The position numbers were made by a program, and so were the translations under genes. From Mycobacteroides abscessus ATCC 19977 (lineage in GTDB: Bacteria; Actinomycetota; Actinomycetes; Mycobacteriales; Mycobacteriaceae): a stretch of 64,000 bases of DNA. Where the stretch lies: the NCBI RefSeq assembly GCF_000069185.1, contig NC_010397.1, positions 4,030,001-4,094,000 on the forward strand. The letters run 5' to 3'. The notes under the pieces are model-generated. The model ran no database searches. It had not been told where the DNA came from and saw only the letters and a list, made by a program, of their open reading frames with translations. Position 1 is the first letter of the stretch, and each line of letters opens with the position of its first letter. Shown piece by piece: positions 55,119-63,476 of the stretch.

Positions 55119-55870
55119 TGGAGCTCCTCACTCGACGTCCGGGAAGGACAATTGGCTGATACTTGGTGCGATGGCGATGACGGGTCATCGGTCAACCATC
55201 GGTGCATATAGAAAGTCGTGGTACGCCAGCGGCGCGTGAAGGGAATCCGTACCGGAATCCTGGCCAGGATGACCCGTCCGCCCACGAGACCGACCAATTC
55301 GCTCCTGGTCAGATCCCACACGAACCATCGGATCACGGGACGCGCGAGTGCGGTAATCCAGCGGTTCATCTTGCCGGCGGGAAGATGCCAGTCCAACAAC
55401 GTCACTCGATGCTCTGGGCGCTTGGCATCGGCGACGGTCACGGCGCGAAAATCGAATACCTCTTCGCCCCGGCATCCGGACGGACGCGGATACCCGGGGA
55501 AGAGCAGCCGCCAAACCCAACGAAACTGTCGCGGTGTGTTCGAGATGCCGCGTCGGCCCTCGTCGTAGAAACGATGGCCTTGCCACCAGCGGGTGAGTCC
55601 CCAGCGCAGCAACGAATCGACGAATCGGCCGTACGGACTGGCCAGATACCTGGCCTGGGTAAGCCCGGCCCGCTGTACCAGCGGGGCTCCCATCAGGAAG
55701 ATGGCCTCCAGTGTCGTGACATCTCCCGCTTTGCCTAGCTCGTCGAGCCATTGCCAGGTGAGTTCGTCGACACGGGCGGGATCGGTTCGGTCCAGTCTGG
55801 TCAGCTCTGCGATCAACCGGCCAGGTTCAGCGTCCGATAGCCGGCTGCGGGAGGTGAATGCTTCGCTCAA
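55115..55870 (-). CDS. Conserved protein of unknown function between two FMOs
   Basis: A 251-residue protein starting at TTG 55870; AGAGGG lies seven bases upstream and the TTG overlaps the stop of the preceding gene (TTGA). I do not recognise a domain. The N-terminal half is helical (LIAELTRLDRTDPARVDELTWQWLDEL). The C-terminal part is basic, with LARPVIRWFVWDLTRSELVGL and RRWRTTTFYMHRWL, so it may associate with membrane. It overlaps the FMO gene downstream and is flanked by SRPBCC and FMO genes, which suggests a role with them. Confidence 0.75.
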   Translation of the reverse strand: MSEAFTSRSRLSDAEPGRLIAELTRLDRTDPARVDELTWQWLDELGKAGDVTTLEAIFLMGAPLVQRAGLTQARYLASPYGRFVDSLLRWGLTRWWQGHRFYDEGRRGISNTPRQFRWVWRLLFPGYPRPSGCRGEEVFDFRAVTVADAKRPEHRVTLLDWHLPAGKMNRWITALARPVIRWFVWDLTRSELVGLVGGRVILARIPVRIPFTRRWRTTTFYMHRWLTDDPSSPSHQVSANCPSRTSSEELQ

Positions 55871-56430
55871 CGCATTGCCCTCTTGAGAAGGATCGACATG
55901 AATGGACGGATCGCAAAAGCGGTCCAACGCAACGGGAACCAACCTATCCATTGGGGTGTGAAGGCCACCGTCCACCGCACGGTGGTGCCCGAAGGTGCCG
56001 GCACGAGCACCCATCGCTCCGCAAACGAGGTGAGGAACAGCGGGATCGACAACCCTGTTCCCACCGCGACGAGCTCCCGCGCCGGGTTGTGACGGACGAC
56101 GCGCTCGCTCAGCGCGATGAGCACTGCGCGATAGCTCATGTCGAGGCCTATGATCTGCGGCCCAGTGACGAAGGGTACTGAACCGAAATAACCACCCGCA
56201 CTGAGCCGTTGCCAAATCTGCTCGGCGGAAGCTGGCACCGTGGTCTCTACGACCGTGGCCCAGGTGGCACCCTTGTCGAAATACTCGTCGACGTCCGGCA
56301 CGGAGGCGGGCACGGCGAACCGCTGCGGCCCCCCACTCCCGGATGCCAACGCAGCCAACGCCACTGCCGCCAACACGCCGCCGATGACCACCAGCACGGC
56401 GGCGACCCAGAACAACAACGGCATGGACAC
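55867..56430 (-). CDS. SRPBCC-fold protein with membrane anchor, paired with FMO (copy 3)
   Basis: A 187-residue protein with an N-terminal transmembrane helix (LLFWVAAVLVVIGGVLAAVALAAL, about residues 5-28) followed by an SRPBCC-like domain (VVETTVPASAEQIWQRLSAGGY; VRWTVAFTPQWIGWFPLRW). Unlike copies 1 and 2 it is anchored. GTG 56430 is the likely start (ATG 56424 alternative). It lies 21 bases after FMO copy 4. Confidence 0.78.
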   Translation of the reverse strand: MSMPLLFWVAAVLVVIGGVLAAVALAALASGSGGPQRFAVPASVPDVDEYFDKGATWATVVETTVPASAEQIWQRLSAGGYFGSVPFVTGPQIIGLDMSYRAVLIALSERVVRHNPARELVAVGTGLSIPLFLTSFAERWVLVPAPSGTTVRWTVAFTPQWIGWFPLRWTAFAIRPFMSILLKRAMR

Positions 56431-56451
56431 GTGTCCCCTTCGAAATATCGG

Positions 56452-57996
56452 TTAGTTCGACCGCGTGGTGGCGGTCTCGGCCAGCTGCGGGCTCTTCGGC
56501 TCGGGTAACCGGTCAAAACGGAAGTCGTCCAGCGGAAAACGCTTGCTGGCTCGCGTCGACTGGTACGCCGTGGTGGGCCGCAGGAATGAGAAGTCGCCGT
56601 GGCGGTCGATGTAGTACGAGTTGGCGTTGACGCAGGCACGGCCATGCATGAGCGTCGACTCGGCCTTGGGCGCGATGAACTCAAAGAATCTGTTATTGGC
56701 CTCTTCCGTCACCGCGAACGCCGTGGCCCCTCGCTTGCGCGCCTCGGTGATGACCCGCACCGCGATACGCGTGGCGTTCTCCACCATGACGTGCCAGGAG
56801 CTGCCGCTCCAGGCGAATGGTCCAAAGACCATGAAGGTGTTGGGCAACTGGGGCATCGTGACACCCTCGTAGGCCCGGGCACGATTGTTCTCGTAGTAGT
56901 CCGCGAGGTCGAAGCCGTTGCGCCCCTTGACGGGGCGGGCGCGATACACCTCAGGGCTTTGTGACATTTCGAACCCCGTCGCGAGCACCAGCACGTCGAT
57001 ATCGCGGCGCACTCCGTCTCGGGTGACAATTCCCGTCGGCGTGATCTCGGCGATCGGATCGGTCACCAGATCCACGTGCGGCTGGGTGAAGGTCCGATAG
57101 TAGATATTCGAGACACTGGGACGCTTACATCCGAATCCGTACTCGGGTGTCAGTTTCTTGCGTAGCTCGCGGTCACGCACTTGAGTGAAGAGGAAGGCAC
57201 GGCACGCCCAGTTTGGGATGAGGGTTATCGGCGCTATCTGCTTGCCGTACACGGTGATTGCCACCAACCCGACTTCCACCGCAGCCGCGGCTATTCCCCG
57301 GATCAGCGACTGTAGACCAGGAATGTACTTCAGCGCCCAGCGGGCGGCGCGCGGTATCGGAAAATCAGGCTTGGCGAAAACCCAGATGGCACGGCGCTGA
57401 TAGACGTCCAGATGCGATGCCACCCGCGCCATTTGGGGAATGAGCTGAACAGACGTAGCGCCCGTACCGATGACGGCAATCCGCTTGCCGGACAGGTCGT
57501 AGTCGTGATCCCAGTTCTGGGTCTGGATAACCTTGCCGCCGAACGACTCCAAGCCTGCTATGTCCGGCACCTTGGGCTCGACGAAGGCACCGACAGCGGT
57601 GATGACGAATCGGGATGTGATCACACGGCCATCGGCGAGGGTCAGTCGCCACAGGTGATTGTCCTCATCCCATACCCGCGCCATGACCTCATGCCCCAAG
57701 CGGAGATGGTCGTTCAACCGGTACTGATCCACCAGCCCCGCGATGTACTGCTGCACCTCTCGCCCCTTCGGAAAGGTGCGCGACCAATTGGGATTCTTCG
57801 CGAACGAGAATTGGTACACGATCCCGGGAACATCCACAGCCACATCGGGATAGTGGTTGTTGTACCAGGTCCCACCGATCCCGGCGGAACGCTCGAGGAT
57901 GACGAAGTCGGTCAGACCGGCGCGCTTCAGACCTATGGCGGCACCCAGCCCACCTATCCCCGCGCCGATGATGACGGTTTCGTGCTCGGGATTCAT
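56452..57996 (-). CDS. Flavin monooxygenase, Baeyer-Villiger/FMO type (copy 4)
   Basis: A 514-residue FAD/NADPH monooxygenase: VIIGAGIGG (residues 8-16), GGTWYNNHYPDVAVD, and VIGTGATSVQ. The fingerprint reads FGGKVIQTQNWD, with Gln158 in place of His. ATG 57996 overlaps the stop of the SDR upstream (ATGA); a longer reading upstream is rejected. The order esterase-SDR-FMO resembles the gene content of the mymA operon of M. tuberculosis (FMO, LipR, SDR). Confidence 0.9.
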   Translation of the reverse strand: MNPEHETVIIGAGIGGLGAAIGLKRAGLTDFVILERSAGIGGTWYNNHYPDVAVDVPGIVYQFSFAKNPNWSRTFPKGREVQQYIAGLVDQYRLNDHLRLGHEVMARVWDEDNHLWRLTLADGRVITSRFVITAVGAFVEPKVPDIAGLESFGGKVIQTQNWDHDYDLSGKRIAVIGTGATSVQLIPQMARVASHLDVYQRRAIWVFAKPDFPIPRAARWALKYIPGLQSLIRGIAAAAVEVGLVAITVYGKQIAPITLIPNWACRAFLFTQVRDRELRKKLTPEYGFGCKRPSVSNIYYRTFTQPHVDLVTDPIAEITPTGIVTRDGVRRDIDVLVLATGFEMSQSPEVYRARPVKGRNGFDLADYYENNRARAYEGVTMPQLPNTFMVFGPFAWSGSSWHVMVENATRIAVRVITEARKRGATAFAVTEEANNRFFEFIAPKAESTLMHGRACVNANSYYIDRHGDFSFLRPTTAYQSTRASKRFPLDDFRFDRLPEPKSPQLAETATTRSN

Positions 57997-58850
57997 CGTG
58001 CCGCCTCGACCTGGCGCTCGATACGGCCGTCGTACTCGCTGCGCGCCTGCCGGTCCACCGGGCCAACCGTTCTGTCGGCATTGACAACTCGCCTGCCGAG
58101 CAACCAGAGCCACTCGGGTACGAGGTGCTGCAACCGAAGCGCTAGGACCGTACCCCTCGGGGAACCGACCACCGCCGGGCGGTTACGCACGGTCCTGACC
58201 GCATCGCGCGCCACCCATCCCGGCGGGATGATGCCCAGCTTCTCCCACCATTTGAAGGGGATTCCGTCGACCAGTTGCGTGCGAACGGCCGAGGGCATGA
58301 CGGTCGAGATGGTTACACCGGTGCCAACGAGTTCCTCGCGAGCACTGCGCGCGAATCCGGTGGCGGCATGTTTGGAGGCGACGTAGCTAGCCAGTCCAGG
58401 CGAGTGAATGGCGCCGGCCGCCGACGTCACGTTGATGAAATGCCCTCTACCCCGGTCGACCATCCGCGGCGCCAGCACCTGATAAGAGTTGTAGTGGCTC
58501 CAGAAGTTGACGCGCATTGTCGCCTCGGCCACCCCACGGGACTCTCCGAGTAACGGGCCGACCGGCATGATCCCCGCGTTGTTCACCACGATGTCGACGG
58601 GCCCGATGGAGTCCTCGATCTCGGTCACCACTCGCAGATACTCGTCGAACTCGGTCACGTCCAGAAAGAAACCCCGCGCGCCCGAACCGACTTCACGTGC
58701 GGCCTCCTTCGCGGCGGCGCCGTCCAGGTCGGCGATCATTACTCGGGCACCCATATCTGCCAGCCGATGGGCGATGGCCAGCCCGATACCTCGGGCACCG
58801 CCAGTGACCAACGCGACCGCGCCGTCCATCGGAATCTCTGTGAATTTCAT
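57993..58850 (-). CDS. Short-chain dehydrogenase/reductase
   Basis: A 285-residue classical SDR with TGGARGIG (about 16-23), NNAG and YVASKH (catalytic Tyr and Lys). It is overlapped by the esterase gene upstream and by the FMO gene downstream (ATGA in both cases), so the three form a tightly coupled unit. It is not close to the tandem SDRs at 36.5-38.4 kb. Probably oxidises an alcohol or reduces a ketone. Confidence 0.9.
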   Translation of the reverse strand: MKFTEIPMDGAVALVTGGARGIGLAIAHRLADMGARVMIADLDGAAAKEAAREVGSGARGFFLDVTEFDEYLRVVTEIEDSIGPVDIVVNNAGIMPVGPLLGESRGVAEATMRVNFWSHYNSYQVLAPRMVDRGRGHFINVTSAAGAIHSPGLASYVASKHAATGFARSAREELVGTGVTISTVMPSAVRTQLVDGIPFKWWEKLGIIPPGWVARDAVRTVRNRPAVVGSPRGTVLALRLQHLVPEWLWLLGRRVVNADRTVGPVDRQARSEYDGRIERQVEAAR

Positions 58851-59848
58851 GCGGACCGCCCTCCGACATGCGCCCCGACGAAGTCCGCGATCTCACCGAC
58901 GGCAGTCCTCGCGTCGCCGAGCACATCGGCGGCGATCTGGAACACGTGCACCTGGTTCCTCCATATCTGCAGTTCGACGGGCACTCCAGCCTCGGACAAC
59001 CGGGCGGCCGCGAATTCGGTATCAGGGCGTAGGATCTCGTCGCTGCCCACCTGAAAGAGAGTCGGCGGCAAGCATGCCAACGTGGGTAGACAGCCCTCAA
59101 CGAAGCTGTCCAGAACCTCTAGTCCGGCGGTGGTCTTCTCGGCGGACAGCATGAGGCGCTCCATGGCGATCAGCGCCGATTCCGGGAACAGCGGGTCATT
59201 GGACTGCGCGGCGAGCACGAGCTTGCCCGCTGGGTCACGTTGTACCAGTGGCGATATGCACACCAAGGCGCCCGGCGCGCCATATCCGCGACGTTGTGCG
59301 ATCAGGCTGGTGACCAGACTGAGGAAGCCTCCGGCGGAATCTCCCGCAATGACGATCTCCGATGGCCGATAACCCATCTCGGTGAGCAGCCGGAAGCCGT
59401 CGAGGGCGTCCTCTACGGCCGCGGAAACGGGATGGGCCGGCAGCTTGCGGTAGTTGACGGCAAGTGAGGTCACGCCGGCCGTCGTGACGATGCGCGAGAC
59501 CAGTCGACGATGCGAATTCAGGCCCCCGACCACAAATGCGCCGCCGTGCAGGTAGAGCATCGCGCCGTTCGACGGACCGTCAGCGCGAGACATGAGCTCG
59601 GCCTCGCAGTTCCTCAGCCGGACCCGTGATCGGCGTACTCCCCGCACGGGCCGGAGCACCGCGGCTGCCAAGTCAACAACGCGATACGGCCATGGCAAAG
59701 CCGGGAATCGCGCCCACAGCGCAATTACCGGATAGGCGACGGCGCGTACGGCCAATCGCCCGAGCCGCAGCGGCACAGTCAGCGACCCTCGTTCGGAGCG
59801 CACAGGCTCCACGCGCTCCACATGCAGCGGCACCACATTGGCCGTCAT
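58847..59848 (-). CDS. Alpha/beta-hydrolase fold-3 esterase (Lip family)
   Basis: A 333-residue esterase of the hormone-sensitive lipase family. Motifs: oxyanion HGGAF, nucleophile GDSAGG, acid QVGSDEILRPD and His NQVHVFQ. It resembles LipR-type proteins of M. tuberculosis. First gene of the second seven-gene operon. The conserved 36-nt element lies 36 bases upstream. It would hydrolyse the ester made by the FMO. Confidence 0.9.
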   Translation of the reverse strand: MTANVVPLHVERVEPVRSERGSLTVPLRLGRLAVRAVAYPVIALWARFPALPWPYRVVDLAAAVLRPVRGVRRSRVRLRNCEAELMSRADGPSNGAMLYLHGGAFVVGGLNSHRRLVSRIVTTAGVTSLAVNYRKLPAHPVSAAVEDALDGFRLLTEMGYRPSEIVIAGDSAGGFLSLVTSLIAQRRGYGAPGALVCISPLVQRDPAGKLVLAAQSNDPLFPESALIAMERLMLSAEKTTAGLEVLDSFVEGCLPTLACLPPTLFQVGSDEILRPDTEFAAARLSEAGVPVELQIWRNQVHVFQIAADVLGDARTAVGEIADFVGAHVGGRSA

Positions 59849-59883
59849 CGGCGCTCCTCGGTGATCTCGAACACGAACGGATG

Positions 59884-59919
59884 TTTAACAGACTGACATG
59901 CCATTCACTAAAATACAAG
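59884..59919 (-). promoter_or_regulatory. Conserved 36-nt element upstream of FMO operon (copy B)
   Basis: Same element as 31728-31763. Here it lies 36 bases upstream of the esterase start, where TGTTAAAC could be the -10 region. Conservation over two loci 28 kb apart suggests shared control of the two FMO transcripts. Confidence 0.7.
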
Positions 59920-59949
59920 AAGGCTTTTCCACTCGCGCCTGAATGGCTG

Positions 59950-61344
59950 TTATCGCTGTTGAGACCAGATTTCTATGTCAGCACCCATGGGGGTGACGGT
60001 GTCCGCCAGATCAAGATATTCGCGCGCGATAGCCGACCAGGGCGCCTCGGCGCCGAGCTTGCCGAGTAGCGCGGCCACGCACATCTCGGTGCGCCGCGCC
60101 ATCGCGTGCGTCTCCACCAAACGCTGGTTCCGAATGCCGTCGTAGAACCTTGACGAGGGCAGCACCGCGTCGGCGACCGAACGCCGAGCGATATCAGGGG
60201 TCATCCGCAGGCTTCCGTCGACGAGATGCCAGCTACTGACCGCGCGGATGTATTCGATGGCGGCGCCGCGTTCCATGGATGCCGGGTCGGCCAGGAAGCC
60301 CGCCGCCACGGCGAGTTCGAACGCCCCGTCGTCGTCCCCGGTGAGCAGCGCCCGAAACACCTTGCGCTGTACCTCGGCGTCGTACGGATCCATATCCGTG
60401 CACAGCCCGAAGTCCACGAATCCAACGCGCCCGTCGGGTAGCAGCATGATGTTGCCGGGATGCGGGTCGGCGCAGAAGAAACCCGTCCGGTACATCTCCC
60501 CGCAGTAGAAGCGGTAAATCGCCTCCCCTACCCGGTCGCGTACCGGCTGATCCTCATCGGTGAGATGGTCGAAGGGCACCCCGTCGAGATACTCGGTGAC
60601 CAGCACGTGCTCGGTACACAGTTCTGAAATCGGTGCCGGGATACGGCATACCGGATGCCCGCAGAACGTCTCGAACATGCGCTGGTGATGCACCAACTCG
60701 GTGCGGTAGTCGACTTCCTTGATCATCTGCCGCTGCACCTCGGCGACAATGGCCTGGGTATTGCTCGCCGGCATCTTCTTGGCCGCGAGTTTTGTGATCA
60801 GCTGAAGGTTTTTCAGATCCGCGCGGACCTTGGCCGCAATATCCGGATATTGGATCTTGATCGCGACCGTCCGCCCGTCGTCAAGGCGCCCGCGATACAC
60901 CTGTCCAATCGAGGCCGAGGCGATCGCGCCCGTCTCGATATCCGCGATCCGGGACCGCAGACTGCCCAGCTCACCTTCCAGGGCAGCATGCATAGTCGCG
61001 TCGGGAACCCTTGGCGCATTGTCGAATAGCGGCGCCAGCCGCGCCGTGAACTCATCCCGCACCGATGCCGAGGTAATGCCCACATCCACGACGGACAGCA
61101 GTTGACCCAGCTTCTGGGCGGCACCCTTCATCGAACCCGCGACAGCCACCAGATCGTCGGCGAACCGCAGGATATCGGCGTCCCGCCGGGCGGCCACGTC
61201 CGCGGAGACCGGCTTGATGGCTGTGGTTATCGCCGAGCGAACGGCGTGACCGGCAACCACCTTGCCCAGTGCGGCCGCCCTCTTCGCACGCAACGGCACA
61301 CCTGCCCGGGTTGCGTTGACCTCGTCGTCAACCGGTTCGCCGAT
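59950..61344 (-). CDS. ABC1/AarF/UbiB-family kinase-like protein
   Basis: A 464-residue (at most) member of the ABC1/UbiB family. It has the conserved KxGQ-like motif (AAQKLGQLLSVVD), the Lys in VAIKIQYPD and the metal-binding DFG in FVDFGLCTD with ADPHPGNIML. In other organisms such proteins support quinone or lipid synthesis. The start is unclear: a GTG at 61299 is the first standard codon in the frame, but AAAGGAG lies seven bases upstream of an ATC at 61344, and the reading between is coding-like. It lies 28 bases after the double-TetR gene. Confidence 0.85.
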   Translation of the reverse strand: MGEPVDDEVNATRAGVPLRAKRAAALGKVVAGHAVRSAITTAIKPVSADVAARRDADILRFADDLVAVAGSMKGAAQKLGQLLSVVDVGITSASVRDEFTARLAPLFDNAPRVPDATMHAALEGELGSLRSRIADIETGAIASASIGQVYRGRLDDGRTVAIKIQYPDIAAKVRADLKNLQLITKLAAKKMPASNTQAIVAEVQRQMIKEVDYRTELVHHQRMFETFCGHPVCRIPAPISELCTEHVLVTEYLDGVPFDHLTDEDQPVRDRVGEAIYRFYCGEMYRTGFFCADPHPGNIMLLPDGRVGFVDFGLCTDMDPYDAEVQRKVFRALLTGDDDGAFELAVAAGFLADPASMERGAAIEYIRAVSSWHLVDGSLRMTPDIARRSVADAVLPSSRFYDGIRNQRLVETHAMARRTEMCVAALLGKLGAEAPWSAIAREYLDLADTVTPMGADIEIWSQQR

Positions 61345-61372
61345 GGGAGTGCTCCTTTGTTCCCGCGCCGTC

Positions 61373-62701
61373 CTATGGCACTGGGTTCAGACCATAGAGC
61401 AAAAACTGCGTGATGGCTTGTGCGTACTCGTCGACACGGTCGGTGCGCCCGTCGTCATCGACGACCAGCGTGACGGCACCGACCAGCAACGATACGAAGG
61501 CCTGCCCCAGGAATTCCGTGTCCATCGCCGGGTTGATCCGGTCCGCGCCGATCATCGAGAACACCGACTGCTCACTGCGCACCGACGCGAAGCGGAAGAA
61601 CTGAATGATGGACTGCAGCGCTTCCGGATCTACCCCGGCGGCCTCGGTGCACACGAAGATCAGCGCCGGTAACCGGGCCGCCACCGCCTCCAGCGCATTC
61701 CTAAATCCTTGTGCAAGAGCATGTTCTATGTCTCGACGCGCATCGAGCCGGGCAACCGAGCGCGACAGCGCGGGTTCCATGGCCGAGAACTCCCGCACCA
61801 TCAGTGCGTCGAGCAGGTCGCGCTTGTTTTGGTAGTAGTTGTAGAACGTGCCGTGGCTGACCCCGAGTTTTTCTACGATCTCGTTCACGCCGACCGCGTG
61901 ATACCCGTCGGACAGGAAGCATGTGAGCGCGGCATCGAGGAGTTCGTTGCGCCGGTCGGCCGCGGCCGGCAATGGAACATGCACCGAGTCAACGGTTTCC
62001 CCCGCGACGCGGCCCTCTCCCGGCTCCAGGACCACACCGTCACGCAGGATTCCCTTCTCCGCGATCAGCGACGCAGTGGTGACGAAACGCTCTCGGGTAC
62101 TGGGATTGTCGTGTCGGCTTTGGGCGAGCAGAAAGCCGGGCAAGACCAGTGCCGGCAGCAGACGCGCCAGCACCGCCTGGTTGTGTGCGTCCTCCGGTAG
62201 CCAGCCGGCCCGGCGGCCGGATTCCAGGCCACGTTGCACGTACGAATCGAGCATCGACTGAATGCCAAGGACGCGCTGCTTGAGTTCCTTGTCGGCCGCC
62301 GCGGACTGAACGGTGAGAAGTTTCAGCAGCGCGGGCTCCTGATCGACCAGCGCGTAGAGGCGCCGGCCGCCCTCCATGATGATGTCGTTTCGTTCTTCGA
62401 TGCCGGCCGTACCACCGACCACTTCGAGAAAATCGTCGAGCGCCAAGGTGTCGACGAGCCGCTCCACGCCGTAGTCAAAAACCAGGTCGAGCACCTCGCG
62501 CTTACTCTCGACGTACCGGTAGACCGTGCCCTGCCCCATACCTGCCCGGGTCGCGATATCGGACATGCTGGTCTGCTCGTAACCGTTTTCGGTGAAGGCC
62601 GCGAATGCGGCGTCGACGATCTGTTGACGCCGTCTGTCGGCAAGCCCGGACACCGGGGGCCGTCCTCGGCGAGGGGGCTCCTGCGCCACTAGCTGCTCCA
62701 T
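61373..62701 (-). CDS. Tandem double TetR-family regulator
   Basis: A 442-residue protein with two TetR helix-turn-helix units: MSDIATRAGMGQGTVYRYVESKREVLDLV (about residues 46-74) and VNEIVEKLGVSHGTFYNYYQNKRDLLDAL (about 269-297), each followed by a helical ligand-type domain. Most TetR proteins are dimers of about 200 residues; a fusion of two would bind a full operator as a single chain. It starts a unit with the AarF-like gene and is 88 bases from regX3. A candidate regulator of the nearby FMO operon. Confidence 0.88.
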   Translation of the reverse strand: MEQLVAQEPPRRGRPPVSGLADRRRQQIVDAAFAAFTENGYEQTSMSDIATRAGMGQGTVYRYVESKREVLDLVFDYGVERLVDTLALDDFLEVVGGTAGIEERNDIIMEGGRRLYALVDQEPALLKLLTVQSAAADKELKQRVLGIQSMLDSYVQRGLESGRRAGWLPEDAHNQAVLARLLPALVLPGFLLAQSRHDNPSTRERFVTTASLIAEKGILRDGVVLEPGEGRVAGETVDSVHVPLPAAADRRNELLDAALTCFLSDGYHAVGVNEIVEKLGVSHGTFYNYYQNKRDLLDALMVREFSAMEPALSRSVARLDARRDIEHALAQGFRNALEAVAARLPALIFVCTEAAGVDPEALQSIIQFFRFASVRSEQSVFSMIGADRINPAMDTEFLGQAFVSLLVGAVTLVVDDDGRTDRVDEYAQAITQFLLYGLNPVP

Positions 62702-62789
62702 CGACGTGTCCGACCTGACTGCGGCGCGCAGATGTGAGCGCCTCGTTGCCGTCCGAGTGTAAACGCCTATCCGGTCAGACTCAGCAGAC

Positions 62790-63476
62790 TCAGCCTTCCA
62801 GCTTGTAGCCCAGCCCGCGCACCGTCACCAAGTGGACCGGGTTCGCCGGATCCGCCTCGATCTTCGAACGCAGCCGCTTGACATGCACGTCGAGGGTCTT
62901 GGTGTCGCCCACGTAGTCCGCACCCCACACCCTGTCGATCAGCTGCCCGCGGGTGAGCACCCGGCCGCTGTTGCGGATCAGGTATTCCAGGAGGTCGAAC
63001 TCCTTGAGCGGCAAAGTAATTGCCTCGCCATTCACGGAGACGGTGTGCCGATCGACATCCATGCGCACCGGTCCTGCCTCCAACACCCCGTCACCGGAGG
63101 CCGTCTCCTCGGAATCCGATCCGCGGCGCAGCACCGCACGAATGCGGGCGATGAGCTCGCGCGCCGAATACGGCTTGGTCACGTAATCGTCGGCACCCAG
63201 CTCCAGCCCGACGACCTTGTCGATCTCGCTGTCGCGCGCGGTCACCATGATCACCGGAACGCTGGACTTGGCGCGCAGCTGCTTACAGACATCGGTGCCG
63301 CTCATGCCGGGCAGCATGAGGTCCAACAGCACGATATCGGCGCCGGCGCGCTCGAATTCGGCGAGCGCGGAGGGGCCGTCGTTCACGATGGTCGCCTCGA
63401 ACCCCTCCTTGCGCAGTAGGAAGGCCAGTGGATCGGCCAGCGAGTCTTCGTCCTCAACAATCAAGACACTGGTCAT
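62790..63476 (-). CDS. regX3: Two-component response regulator RegX3
   Basis: A 228-residue OmpR-type response regulator of the phosphate-starvation system. The receiver has the acidic pair at residues 9-10 and phospho-acceptor Asp52 ([12 protein letters not shown]); Lys100 or so in YVTKPYSA completes the site. The C-terminal winged helix is [15 protein letters not shown]... to [13 protein letters not shown]. The ATG 63476 overlaps the senX3 stop (ATGA), so the pair is translationally coupled. In M. tuberculosis RegX3 controls phosphate uptake and respiration genes. Confidence 0.97.
   Translation of the reverse strand: MTSVLIVEDEDSLADPLAFLLRKEGFEATIVNDGPSALAEFERAGADIVLLDLMLPGMSGTDVCKQLRAKSSVPVIMVTARDSEIDKVVGLELGADDYVTKPYSARELIARIRAVLRRGSDSEETASGDGVLEAGPVRMDVDRHTVSVNGEAITLPLKEFDLLEYLIRNSGRVLTRGQLIDRVWGADYVGDTKTLDVHVKRLRSKIEADPANPVHLVTVRGLGYKLEG

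Noticed and set aside
28590..62701. Prophage, plasmid or recent mobile insertion
   Set aside because: No integrase, transposase, tRNA, att-like repeat or clear base-composition change was seen; the island may be old.
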